Assembly (NCBI GenBank): GCA_013397455.1
Contig: VYZB01000122.1
Location: 1,870,783 to 1,934,782 of the forward strand
Direction: 5' to 3'
DNA: 64,000 nucleotides
Source: Crotophaga sulcirostris
Lineage: Eukaryota; Chordata; Aves; Cuculiformes; Crotophagidae
The position numbers and the translations under genes are program-made. Positions 24,482-36,977 of the stretch are shown here, in pieces. The notes below the pieces were generated by a model. It was not told the origin of the DNA. It made no database searches and saw nothing but the letters and a program-made list of their open reading frames with translations. Within the stretch, counting starts at the first letter, position 1. Every line of letters begins with the position of its first letter.

Positions 24482-25243
24482 TGTTCTGGTTTGAGGTAAA
24501 GCAGAATTAATTTTCTAACTTTTCAGCTAAGTCTTGTCTAAGTAGCTTCATTTTCTGAAAGTTAACTACAGGTTTTTCAGACAGTATGTCTATAGAAGTG
24601 GTAATGCTTGAAATTTATGATTATCACCAAAGTAACAGGGCATAACAGGGCATTGGTATGCAGAAAGGCCATTGCTTATACTTATCCCTATGGAGATCAA
24701 AGTTACTCTTGAAGTGGTGAAATACTTTAAGTCAAAGGGGTGAAAAAGGGTTGCACGTGCAGGGAGGAGTGGACAGAAGAGGTGACCCAAAACTGACCAC
24801 GTATGTCATACTCAATATAAAACTGTGGCATCAAAAGGGTCAAACCTCTTCTTCAATGACTGGTGGCTGATAGGGACCTCATCTCACCTTCTGCCCCCAG
24901 TCCTGTATCTGTGCATTCCTGAATCCAGTTCCCTTGCCCATCTTCCATCTGCTGCTGAGTCCAGTCCGGGACCTTTCCCTTTGCCTGCTCTGCAGTATCC
25001 ATGGTCATGTATACTTATTGACTGGGGTCTGATTTTGTATACTCCCATATATTTTACTATTTTCTTGTGAATATTATTTCCCTTTTTTAAATTATTGTTT
25101 CATTAACGCTGTTTTAGTTTCCAGCCCGCAAGTCTTTCTCCCTCATTTTCCTTTCCCCTTTCCCTGGGGGGCATGGAGATTGGGACCCACAACTGCTTGC
25201 ATTTAGCTGCTGACCAAGCTGGGAGGAAGGTTAAACCATGACA
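24482..25243 (+). mobile_element. solo LTR of an avian ERVL-like endogenous retrovirus
   Basis: The 762-base element begins TGTTCTGGTTTGAGG and ends TTAAACCATGACA, giving the retroviral TG...CA ends. It resembles the very common avian ERVL-type LTR. I infer orientation from CTCAATATAAAACTG near 24812 as the promoter box, a TTTCATTAACGCTGTTTTAG segment near 25098-25120 resembling that family's poly(A) region, and a C/T-rich stretch after it. The flanking 5-mers are GTGCA (24477-24481) and GTGAA (25244-25248), a one-mismatch target duplication. No internal retroviral sequence is present, so it is a solo LTR formed by recombination. It sits inside the older antisense CR1. Confidence 0.85.
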
Positions 25244-25825
25244 GTGAAACCATTCCCTGTTGCCCCTTGTTTTACCATTGGCCATATCTAATAAGATATG
25301 ATATGAGCTGATAACAGCTTAGCTCTATTGTTGTTGTAGCTACCTTTCATGTACTGTAGGCTGTTATTAGACCCACCCTTAGCTCACCCTCTGCCAGACT
25401 AAACAAGCCCAGCTCCCTCAATCTCTTCTAATGGGTGAAGTGCTGACCATCTTTGTATACTTCTACTGGATTCTGTTCAAATTCTCAGCACCCTTCTTGA
25501 ACTGCAGAGGTCAAAACTGGGCACAGCTTTCCAGATATGGCCTCTTCAATGCAGTAAGTCCCTTCACCTGATGACCATACTTTTCTTAACGTAGCCCAGT
25601 GTTGGCTTGCCACCTTCTCAGGGAGACTGCACCACGGCTCATATTCACGTTGACGTCCACCATGGCCCCATGTGCTTTCAGCCTGTCTATGCCTCAGGCA
25701 GCCATTTTCCAGCTGTACTTGTGCATAAGGTTTTTCTTCCCTAGGTGCAGAGCTTTGCAATTCTTATTGAGCTTCAGGAAATTCCAGTTGGCCTAGTTCA
25801 CAAGTTTCTCAAGACTACTGTCCAC

Positions 25826-25983
25826 CCAGGGAGGTGGTGGAGTCACCAACCCTGGAGGTGTTTAAGGGGAGACTGGATGAGGCACTGAGTGCCATGGTTT
25901 AGATGATGAGCTGGTGTTAATGTTGGGTTATAGGTTGGGCTCTAGGATCTCAGAGGTCCTTTCCAACCTTGTGATACTGTGAA
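25826..25983 (+). mobile_element. CR1 LINE 3' fragment nested in older CR1
   Basis: About 158 bases match the last part of ORF2 and the 3' UTR of the variant-tail CR1 copies. They include GGGAGGTGGTGGAGTCACCAA, GATGAGGCACTGAGTGCCATGG, GGTTATAGGTTGGGCTC and CCTTTCCAACC, with a single GATACTGT tail unit. It lies on the plus strand within an antisense older CR1, so it inserted later. Confidence 0.9.
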
Positions 25984-27339
25984 TTAAAGCTACCACCAGT
26001 TTTCCCTCCATTTGGTACTATCCTCACATTTTTTGGTAAGCATGTTCTTCCTCATCAGCCAGGTTGCTGATGAAGATAAGGGATGATGTCAAACCCAGAA
26101 GCAGTTCTGTGATTCCCTTCTTGTTATCGACCGCCAACTGGACTTTGAGCCATTGATTACCACAAGCCCAGCGTCCAGCCAATTTTCGACCCATCTAACA
26201 GTCCACTCAGCCCATAGTTTCTCGGCTTCCAAACTAGTGTTATGGGAGGTCATGTCAAAAGCCTCGTGAAAGACAAGGTGTATCATATCCACTGCTCTCC
26301 CCTGATCCCTACAGCTAGTCTTTTCATTATAGAAGATGATCAAGTTGGTCAAGCATGGTTTGCACCTGGAAAATCCCTGCTGACTATTCCTGGTGAACTT
26401 TTTGTCCTTTTCGTTCTTGAAAATCAATTCCCTTTTATCTTAACATGAGTTGGTGGAGAATAGATGCATTCTCTTTGAGACAAAGACACATAAATGTAAT
26501 GTTCTACTAGCAGCGGCAGAGGTCTTTCATCTTCAGAGAAGAATAGCAAGGATAATCTACTTTATTGGTATAGATAACTTCTATATTAAGGAGGAAGGAA
26601 GCTCACTCTATAAATGCTAGAGATTAGTCTGTTTGGCTAGTGTAAGGATTTACAAGGAATATTGTGACACCTTAGGAAACTTATCTACCTTTAAAGAGAG
26701 TCCTAGAAATATTATAAAGTCTGTATTTGTAATTCACTTAGGAAACGTGATATTGCATGCTAGAACCAGAACAATTATTTAAATTATAATTATAGCCCAT
26801 GAGTTATGAAAATGAAAGAGTAAGTCTTCAGATCTTTAAAAAAACAATGATAACATTCTGTTCTGCATAAAATGTTGACTAGAGATTGTGAAAATCCAAG
26901 TTAATTTGTTCCTAAGAAATCACTGGACACTTGAGGTGAGAAAGCGTAACCTCTTTTAAGGGAGAAATATACTGTCTGAATATCTAGCAAGTTTTGATTT
27001 TATTCCTTAGTATGTTTAAAATTCGCCTTCCAAAATAACTTTAGGGAAACTCCTTAGTCTTGCCTCCATATAATGTTTAATTTATGGCTTTCTTACTTTC
27101 TTCTATTCCTATATTAATGTGGGCAGAAGCTATCATTCACTATATAGCAAGAGAACTGCACAAATGTAGATCAAGTCCTAGGAAATGTTTCAGTTTCAAC
27201 AAAGTCCTGATGGGCTGTGCTGCTACAGTATTTGGCAATTCCAGCTTAGGTGTCCATATCACTATTTTTGGTTGTTATGTGAAGCATTTGGTTCCTAACT
27301 TCAGCTACATATGTTGCAGTTAGGTTTTAATGAGATAAA

Positions 27340-27570
27340 AGGAAGTAAGCCCCCAGCCCTCTCCCCTGCCCAGCCATGGGTCCTGCTGAGCTGGGCCCAC
27401 ACCCTGGCCAGTTTTTGGCCCCAGGGAGGTGCCCAATACCAGGGCTGGGGGTTCCCAGATGCCCACCAACTGCCCTGCTTCTCGATGGATTGATGGGAGA
27501 GGCATGGGCTATGGGGGCCTTCTTGCTCCCTGTCCCTTGAGGAACCACTGGCTTTTGCTGCTCCCAGATG
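27340..27570. other. GC-rich islet of unknown origin
   Basis: Positions 27361-27480 are 67% G+C by direct count (80 of 120), against clearly AT-rich flanks. Overlapping open frames exist on both strands (27311-27493 and 27429-27623 plus; 27301-27573 and 27327-27668 minus). None matches a family I know. It could be an exon, a fragment of an unrecognised GC-rich repeat or LTR, or a small CpG-poor GC pocket. Confidence 0.6.
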
Positions 27571-28816
27571 CAAGTCGTCTTTCTTATATTGTATTTTGGG
27601 GATCTACTCTTATTTTTCTCTAAAAGTAACCAATACCAACTTTTCTTAAAAAAACTGTCGTCCCTCATGAAATGAGGGCAAATTTAATTATTCAGGATTA
27701 AGCAGTAATTGGTCAGGTGTTTCACATAGGATCTTAATACATTACCCCAGAATACTCTGGTGTGTACTTCTACATGCATTTATTCTGCATATTAATCATA
27801 TCTATAAATTCTGATGCAGGAAAATAGGGAACATTACTAAAGTTAATCAGGGCCAATGGACCGGTATGACAAGGACACTATGACTGAAGAGTGGTAATGA
27901 GACACCAGGTTTAATTATCTGGGTTTTTAATTTAAGAAATGATGCAATACTAATTTCTATATAGACCTCTTTTTTTTTTTTTTTCTAAAACACTCTGGAT
28001 AAATGAGAAATGGCAAGACTGTATGGATGAGGGAAAACTAGATGTTTTAAGAAACAAAAAAAGAGACTGTTTAGCATGGTCAAGCTTTAAAGTGTTAAAA
28101 TTCAAAGCAGTAAAGATTTCAAATGCACTTTCCTCTGCGTATAGATTAGTACATTGCAATGTGTAAGATTATGTTTTCTTCACGTGAGGACATACTGATT
28201 TAAAATAAATGGGGAAAAATGCTTTTCTTTTCAGAATTAATAATTCAAAACTTTTTGTATAAGCTGGACATTTTTCTTCTACTTCAAATGTTGCTCCTTT
28301 TCTGTATTTGTATTACAGGTTTCCTGAAAAACTCTTACAGGTTTTGCAGTGTATAAGGAGAGTATATTTATTTCCTATCTTCCATTGTGCACAATACAGA
28401 TAAGGCAGAATGAGTATTGTGCCATTTCAGTTACTTTTAATTTTGTAATGAGACATTTTTTTGAGGATGATGGTCTCAATCATCTATCACTTTGCTGCCT
28501 TTCTCTTCAGAACTTTTTGAACTTATTGTCATCTTCTGTCTCAACAGAGTATATTGAGGAAACTGCTGAAGATTAGCTCTTGGTTTTGTTTGACAACCAC
28601 TTTCTGAGCCACTGCCTGAACAACATGTTAGCTGTTCGTGTTGTCTAGGGGATCTACTGAATTTTGTATGGCTGCTTCTCAGTTAAGTCCTGATGAAATC
28701 CAGACCCAGGAGAACTTGCTAAAAAAGTCAAGGTAATGAGTTCAGATCTTACACCTTCCTCTTGACTCATTCACCATCTTTGATGATGTCTCATGTTTTG
28801 CCGTCTTAACTAGAAT

Positions 28817-28838
28817 TTTTGTACTTTAGAGTACAAAA
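28817..28838. repeat. perfect 9-bp hairpin
   Basis: TTTTGTACT (28817-28825) and AGTACAAAA (28830-28838) are exact reverse complements separated by a TTAG loop. The stem is AT-rich and no T-run follows it, so I assign no function. Confidence 0.75.
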
Positions 28839-31031
28839 GATTTAGAACAAGGAACTTTCCTTAAACAAGTAAGTTACTGTATTGACTTTTCTGCACAAAA
28901 CTAGCCAACTGAGGTGTCTCAAACTTTAGTAGCAATGATGAAAGCAGAAAGGCTGCATAGCCTGGCCTTTTGACTTTGGAAGTGCTTGTGACCCCTGTCC
29001 TATGACCGTTATGTACTACTCATGCCGTTCTGACGGTAGTGTTCAACAGGAGAAAGAAAAAGGATAAGCTTTGAAATGTTCTTGAAATATCTTAATTGTA
29101 TTGTCCTTGAACATCAAATGCTCCACACTCATCCTAGCTAGGTTGGTGCATGCAAACAGATAACAGAAGCATTTTTCTCATTGGGAACCTCAGCTGGTCC
29201 TGTTAATTTGCAGTGCTCAGTGATGTACTGCTCATAGAATAACTCTTCTGATTGTGAACCTGTTGCCTGTGTACACAAATGGGTTCAGGGATGGACCTGA
29301 GCTCTGCTGATCTTCTTGAGACAGAAGTTTTCTTCTTTCCCTTTCACCCTGCCCTGGGACTTGATCTGTCTGGCACAGTGTGCCTGCATCTGTGCTCTGA
29401 AAATGAAACAAAACAGAAAAAGCCCCACCAGTCCCGAAATCTTCTTACTCAGCTTCAGATAAAGTCTTTTTGCCTACAGATAGGCTCCTGAAAAAGGATG
29501 AACTGTTTCTCAAAGTTACGAAGTCCCTGCAGTTCCTATTGATTTCCTTAGTATTTGTGGGTGTTCAGCAGTTCTCTTCTGCTTGCTAACTGTACATGCA
29601 TGGACTCAATCACACTCAGCTGCATAATGAGACAAGCTATAGGGGAAAAAATACCCAAACCCAACCCCCAGTCTTTTCCTTATTCAAATGCAGGTGATGA
29701 AGGGCCTCAATTAATTATTGGAGAACCTGCAGAACACCCAAGAGCATGTCTTGATTCATTTTAGGACAGTTAGATGTAGCACAGCTCATGGAGAATGACA
29801 CTGAAGTGAGCAACTCATAGGTAGCTAATATTAATTTTTCACTAGACACTCAAAATTATGCACATTTATATTCTTCACTGTAGGCAGTGCAGTGGATCAA
29901 AATCAATCTTCAATATGAGGACTGCAAAATTAACTCCAATGCTTTTTCCTTTCTTATCTTAGGATCTACCATTCAGCAAACAGTACAATATTTTTCAATA
30001 GTCTTCCTTCTTCCTCGTCACCTGTGTGTGACATGCCTTCTGGGCTCCTTTCCCACCTCTTATTGCTTTAGACATTGAAATGATGAAGTTCAGAATCCTG
30101 ATAACTTCCTTATTACTGGGGCAGTCATTATGAATTATCTCTCTGCATAGCACTGTGAAGTGGGGGCTCTGCTTTCACTGTTGCTATCCCTTTGGTAGCT
30201 TTAGTTCAAGCACAAAGATGTGCTTGATCATATGATACACGTGCATAAGCCAGGCATAAGAACTGCAGCCTATGCACTAATACATGTTGCTGAATACTTA
30301 GCATTTGATGGTTTGAGGGTTTTTTTTATAACAGTAAAATAAACTGAGACTAATAAATTTCTGACCTGCACGCCTGATTTCTGTTGGAAGATTCTGGTCC
30401 CAGAGTGTTAACTGTCCTTGGACTAGAGATCAAAACTTTGGTGACAGAAGTAGTAGATGTACTGTGAGTGGCTAGTGGATCAATTGATTAGGTGTTCATG
30501 GAGCAAAGTTTCCTTCCTAAGGCCCCACAGCTGTAGCCATAGCTTTTCTCTAAAGAAGGTTTCTGCCAGTCCAAAATTGAAGGGATTTTCTTCCATTCTC
30601 TAGAATTGAGAACTGATTACATTTTGTTCTTGCACTGTTCCTCAAAGTTTTCTCCTGTTCCTTATCCATATGTTAACATTCAGGGAAACCTAAGGGAAAC
30701 CTATCTCCCTGCTTTGAATGGTTCCACCTTTCTCTGCACTTAGTTCTAATTTTCTGTCTGTTACTAATTAATTTTCTTAATGGTTGGAATTACCTGGGAG
30801 CAGATGATGTCTCCTCAAGCCTTTTTCAGACTTGTTTAATTAGATGAATGACACTCAGAGGCTTTTGCTTCCTGCTTGGTTGGACAGGTTCTCTTCTATT
30901 TTCTACTCTCTGATAACTTTATCAGATAACTCTAGATGACTCTCCCCAGTTTAAAAGCAGGGATCTAAAATTGCAATTTTCTGCCTGGACTTTATGTGAA
31001 ATGAAGTCTATTTATTGTGTTTATTTTCTTA

Positions 31032-31655
31032 TGTGGTGGTTTGACCCCCGTTGGAAGCAAATCTCCCACCCAGACATTTGCTCAAGTAACCTCAGTGGGA
31101 GAGAGAATTAGAAGAGCAGAAGTAGGATAACTTATGGCTTGAGATAAAGACAGTTCAATAAGCGAAGCAAAGCTATGTGCACAAGCAAACCAAAATAAGG
31201 AGTTCATTCAATACTTTCCATCAGGAGGCAGACATTTAGCCACTTCCAGGAAAGCAGGGCTCCATCACGCATAACAGTTCCTGGGAAAGACAAATATTGT
31301 AGCCCCAAGTGTTCCCCTTTCTGCCTCCTTTTCCTGAGCTTTTATTGCTGAGCATGATGTTATATGGTATGGAATATCCCTCTGGTAATTTGGGGTCAGC
31401 TGTCCCAGCTGTGCTCCCTCTCAGCTTCTTTCTCACCCCCAGCCAACTGGCCTAGGGCAGCAGAGCGGGAAGCAGGAAGTGAAAAAAAACAAACACCACA
31501 AACCAAAACCTGGATGCTGTACAAGCACTGCTCAGTCATAGCCAAAACACTGATGTGTATCAATGTTTTTAGTCACAAATTCACAAATCCAAAACACACC
31601 ACCATATGGGCTGCCATGAAGAAAATTAACTCCATCCCAGCCAGACCCTCTATTC
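31032..31655 (-). mobile_element. solo LTR of an avian ERVL-like endogenous retrovirus, antisense
   Basis: The element opens with TGTGGTGGTTTGACCCC and contains GAGATAAAGACAGTTCAATAA, CCAGGAAAGCAGGGCTCCATC, GTTATATGGTATGGAATATCCC and GGGGTCAGCTGTCCCAGC. It ends with GAAAATTAACTCCATCCCAG and CCAGACCCTCTATTCA. This is the familiar avian ERVL-type LTR read in reverse: on the minus strand the promoter box is AATAAAAGCTC and the C/T-rich 3' part follows. No target duplication is obvious, its far end is degraded, and there is no internal sequence. It is related to, but diverged from, the LTR at 24.5 kb and lies in the opposite orientation. Confidence 0.85.
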
Positions 31656-34600
31656 ATAATTAGACTCATAAGTCAAACTCAGTGTGTGCAGAGTGATTTA
31701 ATTAAGATATTGTTGGTCTGATCCATAATCATTAATAATTTGAATTAAAACTCAGCTTATTTTTTTTCATAATGTGTATTTTATTTCGCTGTAAGTGGTT
31801 GATAAATGGTATTTTTGTTGGATTCATGTTTCAGAACTACTGGGAAAAGGGCCTGTATAAATATTAGTGTTCTCTTCTTCATTGACTGAGTTGTGTTTAG
31901 CTCTGATCAAGGCGTCCTACTCCTGAACTGGAGCACTCTACCACTGTGGGCATGTTTCTGTTGTTTATATGGCCACACACTGGGAATAAATCCTGACACT
32001 TCACTAGTTCAGACATGGGGTAAAATAGATGTGGATCAAGCTTCCTCTGCAGCTGTCACAGGTTATGCCAGCTATAGTTTTTCAGGCCTTAGAGAAGAAG
32101 AAATGGCTTTTGATGCTGAACTCTTGGTAAAGAAACCTCTCTGCCAAACTTGAAGCCATGCAGCCTGGTTCTACAAATATGTTCATTTAGCATTTCCGTA
32201 ATTCAAAGGTCCTCAGTAGGTGAAATAGGAAAAGAGAAGACAGACAAACAGTATTTATCAGGGAAAAGATTAAAACATGAGTTTTGGGAGAGGGTAAGAT
32301 ACCATAGTTTTAATTAAAGTATTAACTTAAGTGCCATTTCTCCTGCATGTAATTCATGCCTAGTTCTGACTTTTTGATATTCCTTTAATTTAGGGATACC
32401 TGATATACTTCCACGCTTGTGTTTTTAGTGTTTTGGATCAGAAAGATTGGTCCATCCCCTGAAGAAGGATTGTTATTAGCTTTAAGGGAATGCCTAGCAG
32501 TGCTCTCTGTGAACAGATGGCTTTCAGATGTTTTGCTTTCTAAATATTGACGTGGCTCGGAAATTAGGGAATCAAAAATGAAAGAACCGAACATCTTTCT
32601 TAATATTTATCAAAGTATCTCGGATACTGTGAGAGAAAAAAAATCTAACTCAGATCTGAGAGAAATACAAAATACTGCTAAAATGAAAAGACACACTGTA
32701 AAATTTTAGCTTTATCCTGTAGATAATATCCAGTATTCCTAAGGCAATTGGTAGCTCAGCAAGACTCCAGAAGACCTGAACGTTTTGCAGTAAGGAAGGA
32801 AATGAGATTAAGGTAGTCATTATTTTGGACTCCATAGGAGTACCCAGATTACTGCTTAACCTGTCACTGTTGAGAAGCAGGGGATTTTTCTCATGCTTGA
32901 GAGAAAAATGAGAAGGGAATGTGTTGTGTCCTTATGCAAGTGGTGTTGTCTGAAACTTTGAATTCATTATGGAGTTTTACTGTTGAACACGGAAAAGAAC
33001 AATACAGACCATGCAAGATAGATGGAGGCCTTTTAAGAGAAGGAACTGTGCTGACCTCTGGTATGGACAGCTAACCAACAGACTGAGGCTTAGTTGCATT
33101 TTGTCTAATTCGGAGTACTTTGTAAAACCACAATTCAGTTTTGAATTTGTAGGTCATAATTTATTACTACACTTGTTGGATAGCGAGCAGGCAAGCAAGC
33201 AGCATAAAAATTCTTACAGCATGCCATTTACTTTGGCCAAATATCAGTCTGGAATGAGTGGACAAGAGAAGCAGGACAATGTTTATGGAGAGAGACGGAA
33301 AAAATGTGCTCCTGAAGAAAAGGGCTTCTGTTTTTTTGGGATATGTCTACCTCTGCTTCCCTCCTGAATAGCAAGAACGACGTAGAGGCAGTGAGCTGTC
33401 TTTCACCATAGCCACAGTGAGTAGCAACGCAGCTGAGGACACACACTGGCCTCCACACTTGCGTTGTCACTGTGGTTACTTCAACTAATAGACTCCCTGC
33501 AGCCCTCTGGGGTTCTATCTCTGAAGTGTGGGAGATAGACCTGCCCATATTTTCGCATGCCTCTAGAAAACTACAAGTGGTGTCAGGAAGGAAAGTGCTG
33601 TTGAATGCTGTTGTGCTTGCTTTCATCAAACTTGTACTCTGGCTATGCTGTTACTGCATCAGCAATTGAGAGAAAAAAATGGGCGTTGTGGTGAGAAGTA
33701 AAATGGGTCAGCTTACATCAGTTGTGAAGGTATCTGAGTGATCTTAACTCACTTTGCCCAGTCCACTGCAGGTTTGGCTTTGGCTTCTCAGCAAAATGTT
33801 TAGTAACTGCTTAAAAAGTTAGAAGCCATCTATAGTACCAGTCTCAAAGACCCATAAGCAGAATAGCCTTGTCATTGGAGGGCTATTTATAAGTATTATG
33901 GACTTAATATTTGGCTTCTACAGGCAACAGTTCCTTTTTCTTGTCTTTCTGTAAGGCATAACCGTTGTTTCTTAAAAAGAATAATTGCTTATTTTGCATG
34001 AACTAGTAGCATTTTTTGTCGCCATTTTACACTGAAGTGTCTGACTCTTGATGGTTAAATGAAAATTTGAATTGCTGGTATCTCCAAAGTTTTACTTTTG
34101 AGGTGTTTCTTTTTGTTGGAATTTAGAACACATATTCTGATTCTTTTATAGACTTCAGAAGAGTTTCTGAAACTCTGATAAATTTCTTGAAAATTCCATA
34201 AATTTGGACAGAAATACCCAGAATTTGCATTGATAATTCACTCGATTTTCAGTTATAATGAAATATCTAGAAGTTTTTCTTATCTAGTAAAAATCATAAT
34301 ATTTCCAGTTTTCCATATTCAATGGTTCCAACAGTGGGTTGCACTGGGGTAAGCTACAATGTATTGTAAGACTATAACATAAAACTAATGAGAAAATTTA
34401 CATTCTTCTAATGCATCAGTTAAACAGTATAGATACAAAAAGTCATGCAAATTAAAAAGTATGAAGGTTTTCACAGTAACAATTACTTGGCTATGCTGAG
34501 CGATTTATATTATTTAACACTGCTGTTAGTAGTAATACATGCACACAATTATATGTAAAATGTGTTCAATGTGGTAAGATTAATACTGCTCTGGGAACCA

Positions 34601-35922
34601 TAACTTTTTATTTTCTTGACCTCTGCATATTTAAATGTTTGCCCTTAATGTTACATTAAGTCTGTTTTAATTTTCTTGGATATAAAAAAAAAACAAAACC
34701 AAAGAAGTGCTGATGAGGTAGAGCAAGAGTAAGGAGCAGAGAAACACAGCTAAGCTGGTGACACAATTATATACCTTAACAGAAGTGAAAGTAAACTCGA
34801 CTGTAAAACTGTGGAACTGTGTGTTTTCTGTTGGTATTAGAATTTCTCACTTTGTGGTTCCTGGATAGGTGGAATCATATTGCACAAGAAAAACACAAGC
34901 GATTGGTCAACAAGAAACTCAGAAATGTTTTTTTATATGGCAATAGGTGTAGTGAATCTCTTGGAATCTCATAATTTGAAATTGTATTGTAACAAACATC
35001 CACCAGTTTTCACTGGTGCTTAACCTGAATTACTGGACTGGATATAGGATCTCTAAGAGTGGAGAGGAACAAAGTGTGAAGAGATTTGCTTTCAGTTTTC
35101 TAGCTGTAGTTCATGTGAATTTTGATAGGGTCTACACTTGTATAACCCAGTGAAAATTGTGTTTGTCCTATTATATTTCTTTCATTGCATGGTTAACTGG
35201 AAGTAATGATTCTATATAAAGTAAAAAAAAAATATCATTTATGCGGGTGGTTTCTTAAGTGTTATAATTTTCCTAATAGTTAATTCCATGAAGCGTATAT
35301 ATGTTGCTTTTATGCAGTGAATATGGTACCTTACCATTCACTCAAATGGGGCCATTTGTGAAATAAAGTACTTTTCAACATGAGAAATAGTATAGAACAT
35401 TGCTCTGGGCTGATCAGTGAACATTGTTTTTTACAGTATTACGTTTGTTGGTACAGGTAAAATGATATCTTCCTTTGTATCTTCAATACAAGAGCAAAAT
35501 ACAATCAAATATTTTACTGGTTTTTTTTTTTTGGATAGATAAATCTCAGAGTTCAGGGATTTGTCAGTCCACATGTTTCCTTATCTTTTCTTCATATTTG
35601 GTGTACTGATAACACTTAACCTTGACCTTTATTTGCACAATTAGACAAAAAGCATCACGATGCAAGTACCAACTGTCATGTTGATGACTGTTAAAATATA
35701 GAATTCAGTACCTCAATAATTATATATACATAATTGATTAAATGAAAGGCAGCCCTGCACCTTGAGCATTACACATAAACCCACTTGTCACGGTAATTGA
35801 GATCCTTAGAAAAGTGCAGAGTGAGTGGGCATGTAGGATAGAGGACAGATTAGAGTAGGGATACTTGAATTTTCAAAGAGTATCAGGTGCAGACCAGAAA
35901 TCTTATCTCACGTTTTACCCCA

Positions 35923-36062
35923 GATCCAGAGTTTAGAGCAAAATCTGCATTTGGAGCCTCTGATTCATCTTCACTTTCTGTAATAGAGATGTTCTTCCTC
36001 TTTGGCAAACAAGGAGAGTCTCTTGATATGCCATAGGTGACCTTAAAGCCTGCATTTTCTAC
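35923..36062 (-). other. weak internal-exon candidate
   Basis: The minus-strand frame from 36083 down to 35883 is unusually hydrophilic and acidic, including KRKNISITESEDESEAPN. Upstream on that strand a TTCTCTAGCCCTTGTAG tract ends at about 36063 and could be a splice acceptor. GTGAGA near 35920, or GTAAAA just before it, could be a donor. I recognise no protein. Because I see no neighbouring exon, this may be coincidence. Confidence 0.15.
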
Positions 36063-36944
36063 AAGGGCTAGAGAATATGTCATTGGGCTTACAATCTGAT
36101 TTGGAAAAAATCCACAAAATTAAAGCACGGAGAAAGGAACAGCTCATGATTGCACATAAATTAGGTATCTTAAACATTTCTGTTTGAAGAGAGACCCTAG
36201 TTAATTTACTGTCCGTTGAAAGCCAATGACCATCAGTGGGTAACTAGCACAGAAGCCGGTCTTGGGGCAGGAGCTAAAAGGAAGTGGTTTGTTGTATCGA
36301 TAGTGTTTCACCATTGTTCACAACATTTTCTGCTACTTTATGTCTTGGCTTTGCACTTAAACTATTTCTTTGCCACTAACAACCTTTGCTCCACAAAACC
36401 AAAATATCTGGCCTAGCTTTATAAATTGCTTTATGCATAAGGGTAGCTGGCTCTGTTACGTGTATAGGATAGAGATGAGGCTCTTGTTTAACTCAGGACA
36501 CAATGCACCTGATTTTTCTTTCAGAAGAGGCAGAATATTTCATGTGCTCAAAGTCCACCAATACCTGTTGGATGATCTCCCTACAATTTATAGGCAAGTT
36601 TCTTGTGAGTGATTAAGTCATCCTTGAATGATCTACTTGGAGAAACAAACGAATAGAGTGAGCTTACAGTAACATGTGAAGCTTTACTGTGGGATTCCTT
36701 TGCTTGAGGTGTGCTCAACAGATAGTGACTGCCCAGCTTCTAAAGTCCTCAGTAGAGTCGTAAACTATTCTGTGGGATAGAGGCTGAGCTTTCTGGAGGA
36801 GAAGAGTGAGACTGAGGAGCAGAACTGTGAGAAATGGACTACAATCTCTTCTCTTGTTGGCTATAGCTAGAATTGTTTGTCTTTTATTTTACCCAGGTCG
36901 GCTGTTGAAACAGGGGTTAGGACCCAGTACAGTAGATAAAAATG

Positions 36945-36977
36945 GACAAATAAATAAACAAATAAACAAACAAATAA
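36945..36977 (+). repeat. AAAT/AAAC simple repeat
   Basis: An alternating run of AAAT and AAAC tetramers lies between GAC and AGCAG. Confidence 0.85.

Larger units (their letters stand above)
24253..26435 (-). mobile_element. old CR1 LINE interrupted by an LTR and by a younger CR1
   Basis: The host element runs antisense in three pieces: 24253-24481, 25244-25825 and 25984-26435. The first piece has a degraded 3' end with GGAGGCCATCTAGTCCA and a TTTTTCCTAATGTCC segment. After the LTR the alignment resumes exactly where it broke (ACCATTCCCTGTTGCC, the CR1 'CCATTTCCTCTTGTCC' site). The middle piece covers the GGAGCTGGGCTTGTTTAGTC region. The third piece carries reverse-transcriptase coding sequence in the minus frame 26427-26089. 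It contains QQGFSRCKPCLTNLI, a motif-A relic (FHEAFD, where the family has a conserved Asp earlier in the block) and WVENWLDAG. Stops and frame shifts elsewhere mean it is dead. Without the insertions about 1.26 kb of host element remains. Confidence 0.88.
26436..31031. other. unique sequence with a GC-rich islet, no gene seen
   Basis: No gene is supported. A GC-rich islet at about 27340-27570 is listed separately. A T-run lies at 27970-27983 and a perfect 9-bp hairpin at 28817-28838. Open frames of up to 113 codons on both strands at the islet simply reflect the scarcity of stops in GC-rich DNA. Confidence 0.5.

Noticed and set aside
33228..33629. 133-codon minus frame overlapping a 118-codon plus frame
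   Set aside because: Overlapping opposite frames with no domain; composition looks fortuitous.
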